A stretch of 64,000 bases of DNA, from positions 1-64,000 of the forward strand of contig DASREM010000004.1 in NCBI GenBank assembly GCA_035652095.1, read 5' to 3'. Both the position numbers and the translations under genes were made by a program. Source of the DNA: DASREM01 sp035652095 (GTDB lineage Bacteria > Acidobacteriota > Terriglobia > Terriglobales > Acidobacteriaceae). Below, one piece after another: positions 8,076-17,136 of the stretch (positions are counted from its first letter, which is position 1; every line of letters starts with the position of its first letter). The notes under the pieces were generated by a model that had not been told where the DNA came from, ran no database searches, and saw only the letters and a program-made list of their open reading frames with translations.

Positions 8076-10511
8076 TTAATACAACCTCTCCTGGTGCCGC
8101 AAATTCCCGAACGATCCCACGTTGGTCAATGCGAAATTGAAGCGAAACAGATTCTCGTTTCGCACCGATCCCAATGCGAACCGCCGGTACTCCAGGCTGA
8201 TCCCGCAACAATCCCAGTTATAGGAAGTTTGCAGGGCCCCGTATTGCAGGAACCCCAGCTTGGCGTCATATCCCACATGGGTGGCAAAGGCGAGCCCTCG
8301 TTTATTCGCGCTGCCATAACCGAAAATCATCCGAATCTGGTTGAACACCGGAGTCGTCGGAAGGTTGTTACGGGTGGTGGTCTCGCCCTGCGCTCGCAAG
8401 AAGGCGTCGCCTCCGCCCAGGGTGAACGGGCCGACACGAAAATTCATCAACGCCAGGCTGGAGTTGATCTGCCCCGTCTTGAAATCGTAATCGAGGTCCC
8501 ATTCCGCGTCGCTGCGGTCGGTGGTGGCGATTCGCAGCCGTGAAATCAGTGGGGAATTCACCCGCGGATCGGTCACGAACGCAATGCCTGTCAGGTCGGC
8601 CGTGGTGGTGAACACATTGCGCCGTCCACGAACCAGGGCTCCCCCGAAGCTGGGATCGAAGAAGTGCTTCTGTGCCAGTTCCCAACTCACGATTTCACGG
8701 ACCGCCGGCCCCGCCGAGCAGTTTTTCTCCTTGGCCTCGGGCGCTGGCTCCCAGGGAATACGCTTACTCGGGGGCGGGTGGCCGATGAAAAGCGACGGCA
8801 TTCCCTCGGTGCCGCATTTCGGCGGAGCCTTGGAAGTGCGCTTCGCATAAAGACGGTTCACCAGCGAGTACTCGACCTCGTTGGTGTCGCTCAGTATGTC
8901 GCGATCGTCGAACCGCAAAATGTTCTGGAAATTATCGACTCCCGTCACATAGCGGTACACGATTCGCGGCTCGATCACGTGTTTCCATCTATGGCCCAGG
9001 AATTCTTTGGCAAAAACCTTCTCCACGGGCGGGGGCCGCAGGTCCAGGCCGGCTTCGAGCGCTTTGCGATTGACGGCGTCACTCTCCGCAACTCCAAACA
9101 CCCCGGAGCTGGGCAGCAACTGCTGCGTGTAATAAGTGTCGCGGACTGCGAGATCTGGACGCACCGACCATCCCCGGAACCGCAACGGCAGCGAGATCCC
9201 GGGATTCAGGTCAAACCGCCCCACCAGGTTTGCGGTGCGGAATGACGGCTCGCTTCGCGACAATCCTTCCGCTGCCGCGTCGTAGGACCAGTAGAACGGC
9301 GAGCCCGCAATCTGCCGGTCCACCCCTGAACTCTCAAAGCTCGGAGCGTGCAGGATGGTAATGACATCGCCCGGCGAGGTGCTCTCAAAGTTCTGATACC
9401 GCCGCACCGAAGCGTTGTACGAAAATCCCTGCGTGGTGTTCGAAAGGAAAGCCTGCGACTTCACTTCGGAAAAGACGGCCTGGCTGAATATTTCGTTGAA
9501 TGCGAGCCGGAACACGTAAGAACTCAGGTAGTCGATATTAGCCACGCCGCGGAAGTGGCCGAAAGTGTCCTCGGCATTGAGCCGCGCGTTTTCTCCGCCC
9601 TGCTTCATGACCGGGTTCCCGATGCCGCGGTCCAGCACGCCGAAGTAGTTCAAGTCCACGTAACTTTTCTCGCTGGGCTGGGCCCGGAATTCGCCACGTT
9701 GCGACCAGCCACGCTGGGAGAAGTATTCCGCGCCTATGTGCGCATCCATGCTGCGATTGATCACCAGGAACACGGATTCTCCCAGCACTGTTCCCTTGGT
9801 GGAAGACTGCCCGATGCTGGGAATCAGGAATCCCGACTCGCGCACTTCGCGCTGCACGGGGTGAGTGGCAAACGGCAGGTACAGAATGGGAACTCCGCGA
9901 ATCTTGAAGGTACTGTTGTAAATGGTCGCGTTCTTGCCCGTATCCACGTATACCCGGCGCGCGTTAAAAACCCACTTCGGGCGTGGCAATTCGCAAGTTG
10001 TCACCGTCCCGTCTATCACCAGGTAACGATCGGGGGCGGTCTTGTCTACCACCTTCCCGGTGAACACGAAAGGGTTCGACGAGGTCAGCGTCGTACGCGG
10101 GCCGCGAACCTTGATGCCGACCGTCCCGGTTACGTTTTCGAAATGCCCGGTTTCCTTGCGAATGTTGTACGCCGCATGGCTGGCCTCGATGTGTTCATCG
10201 CTCGGTCCGCCGTCGAGTACCACGTGCCCATCGGCTGTAGCATCGCCGGTTGAGGAATCATAGGTGACTTCGTCGGCGTAAAGAATGTAGGTGCGGTAAT
10301 GAATTTCGCCTTGCCCATGCAGTTTGAAAACCGGTCCTACTCTTTCCTGCGAGATCGCCCGGATCGTCACCTCGTCTCCGCTGACCGAGGATGGCGCGTC
10401 GGGAAATTGCTGCGAGTTTCCTGACAGCAACTGGCTGGTTACTAAGGAAGGCGCGAGTAGCAGATGACAAACCAACGCCACCGTGATAAGGAATCGAGTG
10501 CGGGAATTCAT
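8076..10511 (-). CDS. lptD: LPS-assembly protein LptD
   Basis: Outer-membrane beta-barrel that inserts lipopolysaccharide into the outer leaflet. From ATG 10511 it has 811 residues. Residues 1-27 are a signal peptide; an OstA/LptA-like jellyroll follows ('LHGQGEIHYRTYILYADEVTYDSSTGDATADGHVVLDGG'-type strands); the long C-terminal barrel has many alternating aromatic strands and ends in a Leu-Tyr. The 'WDCCGISLEYRR' strand near the C-terminus is a hallmark of LptD. Cys also occurs in the loop at about residues 600-640. A TTG at 10541 would add ten residues before the signal and looks less likely. LptE and other Lpt genes are not adjacent. Confidence 0.93.
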   Translation of the reverse strand: MNSRTRFLITVALVCHLLLAPSLVTSQLLSGNSQQFPDAPSSVSGDEVTIRAISQERVGPVFKLHGQGEIHYRTYILYADEVTYDSSTGDATADGHVVLDGGPSDEHIEASHAAYNIRKETGHFENVTGTVGIKVRGPRTTLTSSNPFVFTGKVVDKTAPDRYLVIDGTVTTCELPRPKWVFNARRVYVDTGKNATIYNSTFKIRGVPILYLPFATHPVQREVRESGFLIPSIGQSSTKGTVLGESVFLVINRSMDAHIGAEYFSQRGWSQRGEFRAQPSEKSYVDLNYFGVLDRGIGNPVMKQGGENARLNAEDTFGHFRGVANIDYLSSYVFRLAFNEIFSQAVFSEVKSQAFLSNTTQGFSYNASVRRYQNFESTSPGDVITILHAPSFESSGVDRQIAGSPFYWSYDAAAEGLSRSEPSFRTANLVGRFDLNPGISLPLRFRGWSVRPDLAVRDTYYTQQLLPSSGVFGVAESDAVNRKALEAGLDLRPPPVEKVFAKEFLGHRWKHVIEPRIVYRYVTGVDNFQNILRFDDRDILSDTNEVEYSLVNRLYAKRTSKAPPKCGTEGMPSLFIGHPPPSKRIPWEPAPEAKEKNCSAGPAVREIVSWELAQKHFFDPSFGGALVRGRRNVFTTTADLTGIAFVTDPRVNSPLISRLRIATTDRSDAEWDLDYDFKTGQINSSLALMNFRVGPFTLGGGDAFLRAQGETTTRNNLPTTPVFNQIRMIFGYGSANKRGLAFATHVGYDAKLGFLQYGALQTSYNWDCCGISLEYRRFALGSVRNENLFRFNFALTNVGSFGNLRHQERLY

Positions 10512-10635
10512 CGGGAGCGTATGAACGCGTCCCCAAGCCAACCGTCACGCTCGGAGAAGGTTGACGTTAGCACGGTGCTGGCTCAGGACGCAAAGACACT
10601 GTCGTTGGGCGGCGGGTACGAACAAAGGAATGCAT

Positions 10636-10698
10636 CGTCATTCCTAACGAAGTCAGGAATCTCTGTCGCAACCGAGCCCTGCGGGTGCAGCGTGACGA
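10636..10698. repeat. Intergenic palindromic repeat, family A variant
   Basis: A unit beginning CGTCATTCCTAACGAAG and ending in GTGACGAC lies between lptD and the divergent RDD gene. It resembles the 'CATCCCGAACGAAGTGAGGGATCTCG' units at 12034, 20583 and, inverted, 39884. The ends (CGTCA/TGACG) are complementary, so it can fold. Confidence 0.6.
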
Positions 10699-10766
10699 CT
10701 CCTTGGCCCCGCTGAGCCACCGTATTGATCACTGTAACGTTCGGATTAATTTGAAAGATCGGTCCC

Positions 10767-11891
10767 ATGTCCTGCCCTCGTTGTGGCGAGTTTTGCCGGT
10801 GTTCTTCGCAATCCAATCCGACCCCAAACCTGGCGATGCGTAAAGCGCGTTTCGAACCCGAAGGCGAACTCTGGAGCGAAAGTCCTGCTCCCGTTGCCGA
10901 TTCCATCATCGAGCGACCGCGTAACTCCACGCCCAAGTTCGTTCCTGACCAGGAGTTATCAGATTTCTCCTCGCCTGCGATGGAAGTAACGCAGCCCCAG
11001 AGCGAACCGCGCTCGCAATCCTCCGAAACGGACCAGGCCAGCGATCCCGATCCTTCGTGGCGAGATGAAGTCGCAAGCCGGGTCAACCGCTACCGCGCCA
11101 AACGCCGCCCACAAAAACCACGCTTTCCATCGCTCAATCTCAAGTTCGAAACTTCCGATGCAATTTATGGCGCGTCTGCGACCCGTGATAGCGTAGCCGC
11201 TGATCATGAGCCCAAGGTATTCACGCCCGATCCGCCCGTTAGTGATCCGCGGACTAGCGAACCTCCCCGCCCTGAGACTGGCCGGCTCATCGAATTCCCG
11301 CGCCTGACCAGCTTTGCCGCTTCTTCGACGGAACTGGCCGATCCCGTGATTGAAATCCCACGGATACTGGAAGCGCCCGAGTCGGCGCCTCCTCCTCCTG
11401 CCATGGGTGGAATCCTCATCGAGTCGCCGCAGTCCCAAATTGCGGAGAAGCGTCCCGGCATCGAAATACCCTTACAACTGGCAAGCATGTCACGGCGCCT
11501 TGCCGCGTCGCTCTGTGACGCCACACTGGTTCTGCTGGGATTTGGTGTGTTCGCAGGGATCTTCTACCGCATCACAGGCACCGTCCCGGAATTACCGTTG
11601 GCGGTGGAAAGCGCGCTGCCGGTGCTGGCCATCCTGTGGTGCGGATACCAGTACCTGAACCTGGTCCACACGGGCACTACCCCGGGTCTGAGACTCATGC
11701 GATTGCAGTTGCATTGTTTTGACGGTTCCATCGTGCCGGTGCGAAAGCGTCGTTGGCGCGTTTTCGCGTCCGTGCTGTCGCTGGCCTCACTCGGCCTTGG
11801 CTACGCATGGTCTTTGATCGACGAAGATCAGCTTTGCTGGCATGACCGCGTCACTGCGACCCATATCGCCCCCCATCCGGGCCATTCTTGA
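10767..11891 (+). CDS. RDD-family membrane protein with long hydrophilic N-terminus
   Basis: A 374-residue protein in two parts. Residues 1 to about 235 are hydrophilic, Pro/Ser/Glu-rich and probably disordered, starting with a Cys cluster (CPRCGEFCRC) that could bind a metal. Residues about 240-370 form an RDD domain: 'SRRLAASLCDATLVLLGFGVFAGI', a second and third hydrophobic segment, 'GTTPGLRLMRLQL' and the closing 'DEDQLCWHDRVTATHI'. RDD proteins are poorly understood; some take part in transport or cation exchange. It faces away from lptD. The window shows no partner and the function remains open. Confidence 0.88.
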   Translation: MSCPRCGEFCRCSSQSNPTPNLAMRKARFEPEGELWSESPAPVADSIIERPRNSTPKFVPDQELSDFSSPAMEVTQPQSEPRSQSSETDQASDPDPSWRDEVASRVNRYRAKRRPQKPRFPSLNLKFETSDAIYGASATRDSVAADHEPKVFTPDPPVSDPRTSEPPRPETGRLIEFPRLTSFAASSTELADPVIEIPRILEAPESAPPPPAMGGILIESPQSQIAEKRPGIEIPLQLASMSRRLAASLCDATLVLLGFGVFAGIFYRITGTVPELPLAVESALPVLAILWCGYQYLNLVHTGTTPGLRLMRLQLHCFDGSIVPVRKRRWRVFASVLSLASLGLGYAWSLIDEDQLCWHDRVTATHIAPHPGHS

Positions 11892-11996
11892 TCGAGGTTT
11901 ATTCAATAGCACCCGCAGTTTTCCCCATGACCTCATGCTGAATCGAAGCGAAGCGCGGGGGAACGACCCGGCGTGCACAGCCTCCGCTCTTCTCTG

Positions 11997-12159
11997 GGTA
12001 GTGGCTCAATTTGAACTAAACCCAAGCAGACGCCATCCCGAGCCGAGAGGCGAGGGATCTCGCGCGCACAACGCTACACTTTGTGCACGAGAGATCCTTC
12101 GTTCGGCTAACGCCCTCCTCAGGATGACTTCACATTCAAAATCAAACTGAGCCACTACC
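11997..12159. mobile_element. MITE-like element (163 bp) with 18-bp TIRs and 8-bp target duplication
   Basis: The ends GGTAGTGGCTCAATTTGA (11997-12014) and TCAAACTGAGCCACTACC (12142-12159) are inverted copies with one mismatch. Outside them stands the same 8-mer CTTCTCTG (11989-11996 and 12160-12167), a direct repeat of the kind made by transposition. The interior has no gene; it holds a family-A repeat (about 12034-12128, GAGGGATCTCGCGCGCAC and its inverted counterpart). It fills most of the 340-bp space between the RDD gene and the APC permease. Confidence 0.82.
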
Positions 12160-12232
12160 CTTCTCTGCCATGAACAGCTAGATTCCCCCGAGTGTGGTAA
12201 ATTTCTCGTTTTGCGTCTTCGCGCGCGGATGT

Positions 12233-14473
12233 ATGTCCACGTCCATCGAGAGTGCTAAACGGCCCGCGGTCAAGGTCTTCGTCGCCACCACGGTGATGTT
12301 GACCTTCATCTCGTTTTGGCGTGCCTCCGCCATCGTTCTTTCCGACCTCGCTTCCTCCGCCTACTATGCCGGCGGCGATGCCGAGAAGGTCATCGGCAAG
12401 AGCGCCCCCTGGTTCATCCTCGCCGTCATGCTCTTCAGCTATGCCGTGCGCGCGCTCTACATTGAGTCCAGCAGCATGTTCGTGCGCGGCGGCGTGTACC
12501 GCGTGGTAAAGGAAGCCATGGGCGGCACGCTGGCCAAATTTTCAGTCTCCGCCCTGCTGTTCGACTACGTTCTGACCGGACCCATCAGCGCCGTTTCGGC
12601 CGGCCAGTATCTGGCTGGACTGGTCGAAGATATCGGCCGCTACACTCATCATCCGCTCGTCTTTTCCGAAGACCATTTCGCCGCCGCCTTCGCTGTCCTG
12701 ATCGTGCTCTATTTCTGGCACAAGAACATCCAGGGCCTCCACGAGTCCAGCGAGAAGGCGCTCCAGATCATGATCGTGACCACCGTGATGGTGGTCATCC
12801 TGATTGTCTGGTGCACCATCACCGTATTCAAAATCCCCATCCAGATTCCTCCTAACCCGCTGCATGCCGGGGTCGTTCCCATTAACCGTGAGTCCATGGG
12901 ATGGCTCGACGGGACCTTCTTCAGCCATCTCATGTTCATCATCGCGTTTGTGGGCTTCGGGCACTCGGTGCTGGCCATGAGCGGCGAAGAAACTCTGGCC
13001 CAGGTCAATCGCGAAATCGAACATCCCAAGCTCAAAAATCTGGAAAAAACCGGGCTGGTGATCTTCATCTACAGCCTGCTGTTCACCTCGCTGGTCTCTT
13101 TCTTCGCGGTGATGATCATTCCAGACAAGGTGCGTCCGGAGTACTTTGCCAACCTGATCGGCGGCATCACCATGTACCTGGTCGGCCCGTCGGTCCTGAA
13201 GTTGCTGTTTCATGGCTTCGTGGTGGTGGTAGGCGTTCTTATCCTTGCCGGCGCACAGAACACATCCATAGTCGGCGCCAACGGCGTTCTCAATCGCGTG
13301 GCCGAGGATGGCGTCCTCACCACCTGGTTCCAGAAGCCGCAAAGACGCTATGGCACCAGCTACCGCATCATCAACCTCATAGTGGTCCTGCAACTGGTCA
13401 CCATCATCTTGAGCAAGGGCAACGTGTATTTGCTGGCGGGGCTTTACGCCTTCGGCGTGATCTGGAGCTTCGCCACCATGTCTCTCGCCGTCCTGGTGCT
13501 GCGCTACAAGGAGCCCGGGGCCCGGGAGTGGAGAGTGCCCGGCAACTTTCATATCGGCGGGCGCGAGATCCCGGTTGGCCTCACCCTGATCGCCGCCGTG
13601 TTGTTCTTAACCGCGGTCGTCAATTTCTTCACCAAGCATGAAGCCACCGTCGCCGGAGTCATCTTCAGCGCGATCTTCTTCGGAATCTTCGCCTACTCCG
13701 AGCGCAGGGTTGCACGGCAGCGGGCCGGCAAACAAGACAATGTTGAGCAGTTCCGCGTTTACGGCAACCAGGAACTGGGCAGCGGCGCCATGGGCGTGCG
13801 CCCGGGAAATGTCCTGGTCGCGGTGCGTGACCCGCGCAATCTCTACTACCTGAAAGAAGTCCTCTCGCATACCAATACCGCTCGCCAGGACGTCGTGGTG
13901 ATGAGCGCCCGCCTCTACCACCGTGAGCACAGCTTCAGCGGCAGTAATGTCTTCGAAGCCAGTCAGATCTTTGACGACTACGAGCAGGGACTGTTCACCG
14001 CCGTCGTCGCCGTCGCGGAAAAAGTAGGCAAGCCGGTATCGCTGTTGGTTGTTCCCGGCACCGATGTCTTTGAAGCCATCGTGGTCACCGCCCAGCGCCT
14101 CGATTCAAGCCGCATTGTCTGCGGGCTCTCCAACAAGCTTTCCTCCGATCAGCAGGCCAAGCTGACCGGCGACGCTTGGGAGCGCCTGCCCGAACCGCGC
14201 CCCCGTCTGATTCTCGAAGTCCATGCCGCTGACGGTTCCATCCGTGAATATCCGCTCGGTCCTCACACCCCGCGCATGCGTTCGCAGGACCTGGAACTCA
14301 TGCACAATGTCTGGCTCAATATCACCTCCGACCCCAAATTCGCCGGGGCCCACCACTATCACGTTGTCGCGCTTGCGCTCAAGGAACTGCAGCAGGAATT
14401 GAACAGCGACAAACGTGCGCAGGTCCTGGACAAGCTCATGGACGACATCCTCAATTCCGACGGATCCGGTTAG
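12233..14473 (+). CDS. APC-superfamily amino-acid permease fused to a UspA-like domain
   Basis: A 746-residue inner-membrane transporter. Residues 1 to about 510 hold about 12-14 hydrophobic segments with an APC-type start (KVFVATTVMLTFISFWRASAIVLSDLASSAYYAGG) and 'GFGHSVLAMSGEETLAQVNREIEHPK' in the middle. Residues about 535-700 are soluble and look like a universal-stress-protein fold (NVLVAVRDPRNLYYLKEVLSHT...DVVVMSARLYH...VSLLVVPGTDVFEAIVVTAQRLDSSRIVCG). Permeases with C-terminal Usp modules are known and the module may sense nucleotide or energy state. I chose ATG 12233; GTG 12194 would add 13 residues. The substrate is unknown. gltX follows after 52 bp. Confidence 0.88.
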   Translation: MSTSIESAKRPAVKVFVATTVMLTFISFWRASAIVLSDLASSAYYAGGDAEKVIGKSAPWFILAVMLFSYAVRALYIESSSMFVRGGVYRVVKEAMGGTLAKFSVSALLFDYVLTGPISAVSAGQYLAGLVEDIGRYTHHPLVFSEDHFAAAFAVLIVLYFWHKNIQGLHESSEKALQIMIVTTVMVVILIVWCTITVFKIPIQIPPNPLHAGVVPINRESMGWLDGTFFSHLMFIIAFVGFGHSVLAMSGEETLAQVNREIEHPKLKNLEKTGLVIFIYSLLFTSLVSFFAVMIIPDKVRPEYFANLIGGITMYLVGPSVLKLLFHGFVVVVGVLILAGAQNTSIVGANGVLNRVAEDGVLTTWFQKPQRRYGTSYRIINLIVVLQLVTIILSKGNVYLLAGLYAFGVIWSFATMSLAVLVLRYKEPGAREWRVPGNFHIGGREIPVGLTLIAAVLFLTAVVNFFTKHEATVAGVIFSAIFFGIFAYSERRVARQRAGKQDNVEQFRVYGNQELGSGAMGVRPGNVLVAVRDPRNLYYLKEVLSHTNTARQDVVVMSARLYHREHSFSGSNVFEASQIFDDYEQGLFTAVVAVAEKVGKPVSLLVVPGTDVFEAIVVTAQRLDSSRIVCGLSNKLSSDQQAKLTGDAWERLPEPRPRLILEVHAADGSIREYPLGPHTPRMRSQDLELMHNVWLNITSDPKFAGAHHYHVVALALKELQQELNSDKRAQVLDKLMDDILNSDGSG

Positions 14474-14525
14474 CCCAGCGGCTCTGGAGGTGAGCCAAAT
14501 GGTCCCTTCCTGCTAACATCGTTGC

Positions 14526-16088
14526 GTGAAAAATCCTGTTCGGGTGCGTTTTGCCCCTTCTCCCACTGGCCATTTGCACGTCGGAAACGCGCGCACGGCC
14601 CTGTTCAACTGGCTCTTCGCGCGCAAAAACGGCGGCACCATGCTGCTCCGCATCGAGGACACCGACCTGGAGCGCAGCCAGGCCCGCTACGAAGATCAAC
14701 TGATCGACGACCTGAAATGGCTCGGGCTCGATTGGGACGAAGGCCCCGACATCGGAGGCCCCTACCTTCCTTACCGCCAGTCAGACCGCCTCGATATTTA
14801 CCGCGAACACGCCGAGCGCCTGCTCACCGAGGGCAAGGCGTATCTCTGCTTCTGCAGCGACGAAGACCTCCAGAAGGAACGCGAGCGAGCGGTGGCAGAA
14901 CACCGCCAGGCAATCTACCCTGGCACGTGCCGCAGGCTCGATCCCTCGGAAGCCGCCCGCCGCCGCCGTGAGGGAGAGCCCGCCGCCATCCGTCTGAAGA
15001 TTCCCGAGCATCCCATCCGTTTTCACGACATCGTTCATGGCGACGTCGAGTTCTCAAACGAAGTGGTCAGCGACCCCATCATCCTGCGCTCGAGCGGGAT
15101 GCCCGTCTACAACTACGTGGTGGTCATTGATGACGCGCTGATGAAGATCACCCACGTGATCCGTGGCGACGATCACCTCTCCAATACCCCGAAGCAGGTC
15201 GCGCTCTACGAAGCCTTAGGCTGGCCGGTGCCGGTGTTTGCGCATCTCTCGACAATTCTTGGCAGCGATCGCGAGCGCCTCTCCAAGCGCCACGGCGCAA
15301 CCTCGATCGCCAACTTCCGTGACATGGGCGTGCTTCCCGAGGCTTTGGTGAATTACCTGGCTCTTCTGGGATGGGCTCCCAGTGGCGGCACTCGGGAAAT
15401 TTTCTCTCTTGACGATCTGATCGAGCAGTTCTCCCTGGAGCGCGTGACCCCTTCTCCGGCTGTGTTTGACATGGAGAAGCTGTATTGGCTGAACCGGCAT
15501 TACCTGAAACAAGCCTCGCCCGAACGAGTGCAACGGCTGGCCTTGCCTTATTACACGCGGGCCATGGTCGAGGAGCTGCGCAAATCTCACGATATGCAGT
15601 CTCCCGCCTACGAATGGCATCCCAACGAACCGGTGGTGAAGTGGCTTGCGAAGGTCACAAATTTGCTCGTCCCGTACGTAGATCGCCTGGATCAGTTGCC
15701 GGAACGCGCCGCGATGATATTTCATTACGACGCCCAGGCCGCGCTTCGCTCACCCGACAACGCGGAACTCATGCAGTGGCCGGAGACCGCGGCCGTCTTT
15801 GCGCGCTTCATGTTCAAGGTTCTCGAACATGAGTCGGCCAGCGCAGCCCATCTCACGCCCGAAGAATTCAAAGACATCGTTAACTATGTGAAAGCCGAGA
15901 CCGGCGCGAAAGGCAAGAACCTGTTTCATCCCATCCGGCTGATGATCACCGGATCGCACTCCGGCCCGGACTTCGACAAACTGATTCCCATCATTGAAGA
16001 GGGCAGCCGGCTGGAACTGCCGGTCAACGTGCTCAGCGTTTGTCAGCGAGTGCATGCCTTCGGCAAGGTATACAAGGCCGCCGCGTAA
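14526..16088 (+). CDS. gltX: Glutamyl-tRNA synthetase
   Basis: Class I aminoacyl-tRNA synthetase that charges tRNA-Glu (possibly also tRNA-Gln for later amidation). 520 residues, slightly longer than the usual 465-490. The HIGH-type motif reads 'FAPSPTGHLHVGNARTALFNWL' (residues about 7-28) and the KMSKS-type motif 'DRERLSKRHGATS' (about residue 253). 'VNYLALLGWAP' is also typical. GTG start at 14526, since the family begins a few residues before the FAPSPTG motif. The bacterial anticodon-binding cage follows residue 330. No gatCAB genes are in view. Confidence 0.96.
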   Translation: MKNPVRVRFAPSPTGHLHVGNARTALFNWLFARKNGGTMLLRIEDTDLERSQARYEDQLIDDLKWLGLDWDEGPDIGGPYLPYRQSDRLDIYREHAERLLTEGKAYLCFCSDEDLQKERERAVAEHRQAIYPGTCRRLDPSEAARRRREGEPAAIRLKIPEHPIRFHDIVHGDVEFSNEVVSDPIILRSSGMPVYNYVVVIDDALMKITHVIRGDDHLSNTPKQVALYEALGWPVPVFAHLSTILGSDRERLSKRHGATSIANFRDMGVLPEALVNYLALLGWAPSGGTREIFSLDDLIEQFSLERVTPSPAVFDMEKLYWLNRHYLKQASPERVQRLALPYYTRAMVEELRKSHDMQSPAYEWHPNEPVVKWLAKVTNLLVPYVDRLDQLPERAAMIFHYDAQAALRSPDNAELMQWPETAAVFARFMFKVLEHESASAAHLTPEEFKDIVNYVKAETGAKGKNLFHPIRLMITGSHSGPDFDKLIPIIEEGSRLELPVNVLSVCQRVHAFGKVYKAAA

Positions 16089-16164
16089 AGGCCGGGTAAT
16101 TTGAAGGGGTGCTGTAAAACTTGCGTGAAGCAGGGGCGGACGCCCAGTCCGCCCCCCGAGACAC

Positions 16165-16602
16165 CTATTTCATCTCTTCTGCGTGCTCATGATTGCCTGT
16201 GCCGCACTGCGCTCCTCCGCAGCACGCCATGGCCATCTTCTTGTCTCCGTCTTTGCCTTTCCCACAGCACATGCCGTCGCTGCACATCGCTGCGGACTTG
16301 TCCTTATCTGCCTTCATCCCGCAGCAGCCTTCTTTTCCCATGCAGGACTTTTGGTCCTTGCCCGCGCAGCACGCCATGGCTCCTTTGCCATCTTTGGCCG
16401 CCATATCGTGATGCTCGCAGCACGACCCTTCCTTGCCTTCCATCATCTTCTTGCAGCACGAGCAGCCTGCCTTGGCATCGCTCGGCTTGGCTTCGTCCTG
16501 CTTGGATTGGGCCGGCGCCGTCGAAGGAGCCGTCTGGGTTGCGGTTTGCGCGTACGAAACTACGGTCAGCGCCAGGATCATTGCCAACAACTTGAATTTC
16601 AT
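16165..16602 (-). CDS. Small Cys/Met/Lys-rich periplasmic metal-binding protein
   Basis: A 145-residue exported protein with a signal peptide (MKFKLLAMILALTVVSYAQ) and a mature region packed with Cys pairs: CSCC, CCEHHDM, ACCAG, CCGMK, MCCGKG and ACCGG, spaced by Gly, Lys, Met and His. This composition suits binding of soft metals such as Cu(I). I placed the start at 16602 because GGAG lies 7 bases upstream; the preceding in-frame ATG contains that ribosome site. It follows another small Cys/His protein on the same strand by 60 bp, so both are probably one metal-response unit. It belongs to no family I can name with confidence; metallothionein-like or copper-storage roles are inference. Confidence 0.8.
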   Translation of the reverse strand: MKFKLLAMILALTVVSYAQTATQTAPSTAPAQSKQDEAKPSDAKAGCSCCKKMMEGKEGSCCEHHDMAAKDGKGAMACCAGKDQKSCMGKEGCCGMKADKDKSAAMCSDGMCCGKGKDGDKKMAMACCGGAQCGTGNHEHAEEMK

Positions 16603-16662
16603 AGAGATCTCCATTCTGAGTTCATAAATTTAATTGAGTCGTGAGCCTGAGAACGGAAGGTC

Positions 16663-17073
16663 TCAGATACGCAGAACCACGGTTCTTATCAAAAGAGGGG
16701 AATACGCTTGAGGGTGCGACGGCAGCGCATTACCAATGACACTTCGGCTTGCCACGGCTCGGCGCGTGGATTGCTCTGCCCCAGACTCCCGTTCCGAGCT
16801 CGCAGAACTAAGACTGGCCGGCTTCTGCGAAGCAACGCAGCAGCGATGCTGGTCGCTGCAGGGACCTCCGGCGGGCGGAACCTGCAGCAGAATCGCTCGC
16901 GGATGCATTCCGGGGCAGCAGGAATGACCGTTCCCCTGCATCTGGTGTTGCGGATGCATGCCTGGCGCCGGTGCGCTTGTGACCGTTGACGGCATGATCC
17001 ATGCCGAACCACTGGCAACGAGCATGGTCACAACCAGCGTTGCGGAAATAACAGTCTTGCCCATGTCTGCCAT
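16663..17073 (-). CDS. Small exported protein with Cys/His cluster, unknown function
   Basis: A 136-residue protein with a signal-like N-terminus (GKTVISATLVVTMLVASGSAWIM) followed by a Met/His/Cys segment (GMHPQHQMQGNGHSCCPGMHP, about residues 40-60), then CSDQHRCC. The C-terminal half is Ser/Arg-rich and featureless. Similar Met/His/Cys strings occur in periplasmic copper-handling proteins. Start chosen at ATG 17073 (AGGA just upstream); 17061 and 17085 are alternatives. It precedes the Cys-rich gene on the same strand. No family recognised; metal handling is inferred from composition and neighbour. Confidence 0.6.
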   Translation of the reverse strand: MADMGKTVISATLVVTMLVASGSAWIMPSTVTSAPAPGMHPQHQMQGNGHSCCPGMHPRAILLQVPPAGGPCSDQHRCCVASQKPASLSSASSERESGAEQSTRRAVASRSVIGNALPSHPQAYSPLLIRTVVLRI

Positions 17074-17136
17074 TGATCCTGACATGGCGCTTTTGAGCAG
17101 TCTGTGATTCCGGTCACACATAAGCTTTTGCGAACG

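Noticed and set aside
12542..13552. Antisense His/Asp-rich frame opposite the APC permease
   Set aside because: Composition is what results from reading membrane codons backward; no homology or start signal.
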